NCBI GenBank assembly: GCA_902567855.1
Contig: CACFOQ010000005.1
Location: 42,874-106,873 of the forward strand
Origin: an uncultured Alphaproteobacteria bacterium
Lineage (GTDB): Bacteria; Pseudomonadota; Alphaproteobacteria; HIMB59; GCA-002718135
DNA length: 64,000 nucleotides
Direction of reading: 5' to 3'
Shown here piece by piece: positions 60,790 through 64,000 of the stretch. Position numbers and translations under genes: made by a program. Under the pieces are notes generated by a model. It saw only the letters and a list, made by a program, of their open reading frames with translations, searched no databases and was not told the origin of the DNA. Position 1 is the stretch's first letter; every line of letters begins with the position of its first letter.

Positions 60790-61632
60790 TTATTTTTTTT
60801 TTATAAATTTTTTAAATTTCAACAATTCTTCTTTCGGAATTTCAATTGAGTGTTTTTTGGCTGGATATTTTTTTGTTAAAACATCATTTTTAAATTCTTT
60901 AAAAGCACTTATTCTTTCTTTTTGCATACTTGCAAAAATTTTATTAAAATTCCTATATATTTTTGCATGCCGAGGCGTATCTATAAGACTATGTCCTAAA
61001 ATATCTTCAGCAAATAGAAATTGAACATCACCTTCACTACCAGATCCAATTGATATTGTTAGGAGTTTTGTAGTTTTGGTCAATTCAGCTAAAATTTCTT
61101 TTGGAACACATTCAACTTCAACTGCCCAAGCACTTGTTCCATCAAGCTCCTTAATATCTTTATAGATTTGTTCTGCTTCTTTAGATGTTTTACCAAATGG
61201 TTTTACTCCTCCAGTCCAAGTAGATTTCATGGGAACCAATCCTACATGACCTTGAATTGGAATTCTAAACTGGCTTAAATATTTAACAAATTCCATGTTC
61301 CAAGAACCACAATGAAGTGAATCAAGACCTAGTTCAATTAGCTCTAGGCATTTTCTTACAACACTTTCTTTTGATTCATGTTCTGTCCAATTAAGTCCAC
61401 AAGTAAAAAAAGTTTTTGGAGCTGCCTCTCTTATTTTTTTCATAGGAGAGGGGGGTCCTGCTATGATTAAGTCAATGCCAGCTTCTTCTGCAGCTGCAGC
61501 TTCTTCAGGAGTAGTCACATTTATTTGTGTTAGTTTTTTTTTACCCTTACTTTCCAATAGGTCTCTAACGGTATAATTTCTATATCCAGACTGTAAACTT
61601 AATGAGAAAACTTTTTTATATTTTTTTTTCAT
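60790..61632 (-). CDS. PanB-like ketopantoate hydroxymethyltransferase family protein, divergent
   Basis: The 280-residue TIM-barrel protein has NVTTPEEAAAAEEAGIDLIIAG, GHVGLVPMKSTWTGGVKPFGKT and EVECVPKEILAELTKTTKLLTISIGSGSEGDVQFL, which line up with the second half of PanB, including the catalytic glutamate in ECVP. In the first half the usual VGDS motif, whose aspartate binds magnesium, is replaced by AGPPSP, and the DLPFMSY region by TCGLNW. It could be a PanB with altered substrate or a PEP-mutase-superfamily relative. It may have moved away from pantothenate synthesis. Confidence 0.65.
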   Translation of the reverse strand: MKKKYKKVFSLSLQSGYRNYTVRDLLESKGKKKLTQINVTTPEEAAAAEEAGIDLIIAGPPSPMKKIREAAPKTFFTCGLNWTEHESKESVVRKCLELIELGLDSLHCGSWNMEFVKYLSQFRIPIQGHVGLVPMKSTWTGGVKPFGKTSKEAEQIYKDIKELDGTSAWAVEVECVPKEILAELTKTTKLLTISIGSGSEGDVQFLFAEDILGHSLIDTPRHAKIYRNFNKIFASMQKERISAFKEFKNDVLTKKYPAKKHSIEIPKEELLKFKKFIKKK

Positions 61633-61798
61633 AGATACTAATTTTATGAGTTTAAACTAAAATAATATCTATTTAATATCAAGCTTATTGTTAAATTTAA
61701 TTTGTTTTTATAAGTATATAATATTCTGTAATAATATATTTGACAAAATTTTAAATAACTATTTAATATTATTATATTTATAGAACGAAAGGTTTCTT

Positions 61799-62908
61799 GT
61801 GACGGGGAAGGACTTTAGGTTTTATGATAGTAGGCAAAAATATTTATTATTTGTAACAACAACAAATGAAAAAAATAAAATTGCTGAGTTCATACAACCT
61901 ATTATATCAAGCTTAAAACCAAAACAGCCTGCTTTAAAAATTTTTGATGCTGGGCTAGGTGATGGCTCTTTGTTGATGAATGTTCTAAGACAGTGTCATC
62001 AAAAATTTCCTAATATTCCTCAACTTATTTCTGGCAAAGAAATTAGTATGGAAGATGTCAGACTGACTTTGGAAAAATTACCTGATAGATTTATCGAGCA
62101 TCAAAAAATGGTTTTTGTTGTTAGTAATTTACATTACTCAGAGGCTGCTACCCTAACTTCTAAAAATATAAAAAAACAAAAAAAAATAAATTGGATGACT
62201 ATAAAACTAAAAGGAAATTCTTCTCTTGAATTTAATAATCAACTAAGAGATATTGAAAAAAAAGTTGCTAAAAACTGGCAAGTGGAAAGACATCCAAAAA
62301 GTGGTAATCCTACATATAAACAACCTTCAGTATTAGTTATCTATAGAGAAGATCAAGAATTTGTTTTAAAAAATATTATTCCAACAATTAAAAATCGTGA
62401 AAATAAATTTGATCTTATTTTGGCGTCTCAACCTTATCGTTCTAGAATTGAAGTAGAAAAAAAAGTTCACTACGTTATTAAGCCAATGATAAAAGCTTTA
62501 TCTTCCAAAGGTCAATTATTAATTGTACATGCTGCGGGCCGCGATCCAGCAAATAAAATAATAAAAAAATTGTGGCCCAAGGACAATCCTTTTCCTTCTT
62601 TGTCTAAAGAAATTATTGATTATTTAAAAAAGAATTTAGATAAAAATTTATTAAAAGATATTAATATTTTGCCATCTAGAAAAATTAAATATTCTTTAAG
62701 AGCACTTCCTAATGAGATAAGTAATGGTATTTCTACATCAATTATTTTTTCAGCTTGGAATGCAGCTACTTATGTTAATCAAGTAAATGATATTGATATT
62801 TTAAATGCTGAAAAAAATAAAGATTATGATAAAATTGTTAGAAAAATTGTTCAGCAAAATAAAGGTTTATGGTTTAATAATGAACTTGTGAGAATTGTTA
62901 GAAAATAA
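61799..62908 (+). CDS. SAM-dependent methyltransferase-like protein
   Basis: The 369-residue protein begins at GTG, with GAACGAAAGG ending 8 nt upstream. Motif I is KIFDAGLGDGSLLMNVLR around 47-64. A motif-IV-like FDLILASQPYRSR follows near 200, where DNA and RNA amino-methyltransferases have NPPY, DPPY or SPPY; here it reads SQPY. Between them is a long insertion with Lys-rich sequence. The last third has HAAGRDPANKI and no recognised domain. It may be a degenerate or RNA/protein-acting enzyme. The gap 61633-61798 is AT-rich and empty. Confidence 0.6.
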   Translation: MTGKDFRFYDSRQKYLLFVTTTNEKNKIAEFIQPIISSLKPKQPALKIFDAGLGDGSLLMNVLRQCHQKFPNIPQLISGKEISMEDVRLTLEKLPDRFIEHQKMVFVVSNLHYSEAATLTSKNIKKQKKINWMTIKLKGNSSLEFNNQLRDIEKKVAKNWQVERHPKSGNPTYKQPSVLVIYREDQEFVLKNIIPTIKNRENKFDLILASQPYRSRIEVEKKVHYVIKPMIKALSSKGQLLIVHAAGRDPANKIIKKLWPKDNPFPSLSKEIIDYLKKNLDKNLLKDINILPSRKIKYSLRALPNEISNGISTSIIFSAWNAATYVNQVNDIDILNAEKNKDYDKIVRKIVQQNKGLWFNNELVRIVRK

Positions 62909-62909
62909 T

Positions 62910-63323
62910 TTATTTACAGTGTGATTTTGCATGTTCTATAATTTTTAAAAGCATTGCATAAACGCCATTTCTTCTTCCAGGAGTAAGTAAAACATTTAAT
63001 TCTAAAACATTTAACAAGTTTACATCTGTATTTGCTATTTCTTGAGGAGAGTTGCCTCCATATATATCACATAAAATTGTCACCATACCTTTTGAAATAA
63101 AAGCATCTGAATCAGAGTGAAAAAAAATTAATTTATCTTTTAAATATGGAACAAGCCATACTTGAGCTTGACATCCAGATACTTTGAATGAGTCCTGCCT
63201 GAATTCTTCAGGAAAGGGCAATGCTTTTTTTCCTTGATCTAACAAAAATCTATATTTTTCTAGAGTATCATCAAAAGTTTCTAGACTTTCTTTATAATAT
63301 TCTATTTTATTAGTAATAGTCAT
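62910..63323 (-). CDS. sufE: Cysteine desulfuration protein SufE
   Basis: The 137-residue protein has the SufE layout: EYYKESLETFDDTLEKYRFLLDQGKKALPFPE, then FKVSGCQAQVWLVPYL with the sulfur-accepting cysteine, SDSDAFISKGMVTILCDIYGG, and GRRNGVYAMLLKI. It accepts persulfide sulfur from a cysteine desulfurase for Fe-S cluster assembly, which supplies complex II and other enzymes of this window. It overlaps galT by 4 nt. The main suf genes are not in the window. Confidence 0.92.
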   Translation of the reverse strand: MTITNKIEYYKESLETFDDTLEKYRFLLDQGKKALPFPEEFRQDSFKVSGCQAQVWLVPYLKDKLIFFHSDSDAFISKGMVTILCDIYGGNSPQEIANTDVNLLNVLELNVLLTPGRRNGVYAMLLKIIEHAKSHCK

Positions 63324-64000
63324 ATGTTCATATGCTCCCTGAGTATCTTAGCAGAATCTTCTGGCAAAAGATCCATAATAAATACCCCAGCCATTGATTC
63401 AGATCCAGCTAAAATCTTAGGCTTATCACCTGAACGAAGAGGAGGATAAAATTCTACATGAAAGTGAAAGTTATCATCTTCAAAATTAGGAGCTGCATGT
63501 AAACCCATAATATAGGGGCATTTTTTTCCTAAAAAAGAGTCATAACCTTGAATAACTTTTTGTAAACAATTTGCAAATGATTCAATTTGATTTTCATTAA
63601 ATTGCCATGGACCAGCCATTTGTATTTTTGGCATAATCCAAATTTCATATGCATATCTTGCAAAGGGAGGAACAGCCGCAATAATAAAATCGTCTTGATA
63701 GACAAAATACTTTTCTTTGAGATCTTCCATCATTGAAAGAATAAAATTTTCTTTTTGAAAAGATATTACTTCTTTTGCAATTACTGGCGGGACAAATGGA
63801 TAACAATAAATTTGTCCATGAGGGTGATGAAGTGTTACCCCGCATTCTTCACCTCTGTTTTCAAAAGGCATTACATACTCTACATCATTTTTTGGCATTA
63901 AATTTTTGTATCTGTCTATCCAAGTTTTTGTTAGTAAAATGATTCTGTCAAGGGACATATCAGCAACTGTTTCATTATGATTTGAAGAATATACAACAAC
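63320..64000 (-). CDS. galT: Galactose-1-phosphate uridylyltransferase, C-terminal part
   Basis: The frame is open to the right edge, so the N-terminal part is missing. The visible 226 residues start with VVVYSSNHNETVADMSLDRI, have the active-site HPHGQIYCYPFVPP (HPHxQ with the nucleophilic histidine), FARYAYEIWIMPK and HFHVEFYPPLRSG. GalT moves UMP between UDP-glucose and galactose-1-phosphate. The ATG inside the frame (63958) is an internal methionine and not the start. It overlaps sufE. Confidence 0.92.
   Translation of the reverse strand, partial: VVVYSSNHNETVADMSLDRIILLTKTWIDRYKNLMPKNDVEYVMPFENRGEECGVTLHHPHGQIYCYPFVPPVIAKEVISFQKENFILSMMEDLKEKYFVYQDDFIIAAVPPFARYAYEIWIMPKIQMAGPWQFNENQIESFANCLQKVIQGYDSFLGKKCPYIMGLHAAPNFEDDNFHFHVEFYPPLRSGDKPKILAGSESMAGVFIMDLLPEDSAKILREHMNI

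Overview
This is a compact, AT-rich stretch of a chromosome, most likely from a free-living marine alphaproteobacterium with a streamlined genome (SAR11/Pelagibacterales, HIMB59/AEGEAN-169 or similar). The lineage is an inference. It rests on the sdhCDAB-mdh-sucCD-sucAB-lpd cluster, the F1-only atpHAGDC operon with no F0 genes beside it, the neighbouring priA and small transaldolase-type gene, the metX-metW pair with a SAM-II-like riboswitch, the argH-lptM-lysA order and the divergent znuA / znuCB-zur locus. Genes are packed tightly with many 1-14 nt overlaps, and no gene-free stretch exceeds about 250 bases once small genes are counted.

Layout. 1-3932: end of a family-5-type uracil-DNA glycosylase gene, a frameshifted MFS transporter, a 49-residue small gene, zapE and a membrane-anchored alpha/beta hydrolase. 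3931-4300: a GC-rich structured RNA on the minus strand with its own promoter-like sequence, then two DnaA-box-like 9-mers. 4301-16218: the TCA-cycle block from succinate dehydrogenase to lipoamide dehydrogenase. 16205-19572: DUF484 gene, small transaldolase/F6P aldolase, priA. 19692-25400: F1 ATP synthase, an SDR-like gene and a 23-residue membrane peptide. 25431-34961 (minus): rppH, ctpA, rsfS (apparent AUU start), nadD, proA, proB, obgE, rpmA, rplU, gloB, metW, metX. 34996-35062: SAM-II-like riboswitch facing metX.

35188-41430: a fused chorismate mutase-HisC gene with tyrA (aromatic amino acids), plsC, a zinc-ribbon membrane protein, lysA, an LptM-like lipoprotein and argH. 41542-47656: a tight operon of a FadN-type hydroxyacyl-CoA dehydrogenase/enoyl-CoA hydratase, an acyl-CoA ligase, a MetY-type sulfhydrylase and an alpha/beta hydrolase. 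47671-54539: small and housekeeping genes, namely esterase, HNH nuclease, coq7, dsbB, a DedA-like protein, tRNA-Leu(CAA), secreted rhodanese, polysaccharide lyase, an EamA exporter, a 58-residue secreted peptide and a CIA30 protein. 54571-57827: zinc uptake (znuA with a large His/Asp repeat, znuC, znuB, zur) with a perfect palindrome resembling a Zur box. 57882-64000: Gfo/Idh oxidoreductase, pirin, a secreted zincin-like protein, a divergent PanB-like protein, a methyltransferase-like protein, sufE and the 3' part of galT.

I saw no CRISPR array, prophage, insertion sequence or obvious defence system. The points most worth a second look are the unclassified RNA at 3931-4080, the operon pairing CoA chemistry with a sulfhydrylase, the AUU start of rsfS, the PanB-like protein that has lost the usual metal/substrate motif, and the tandemly expanded metal-binding loop of ZnuA.
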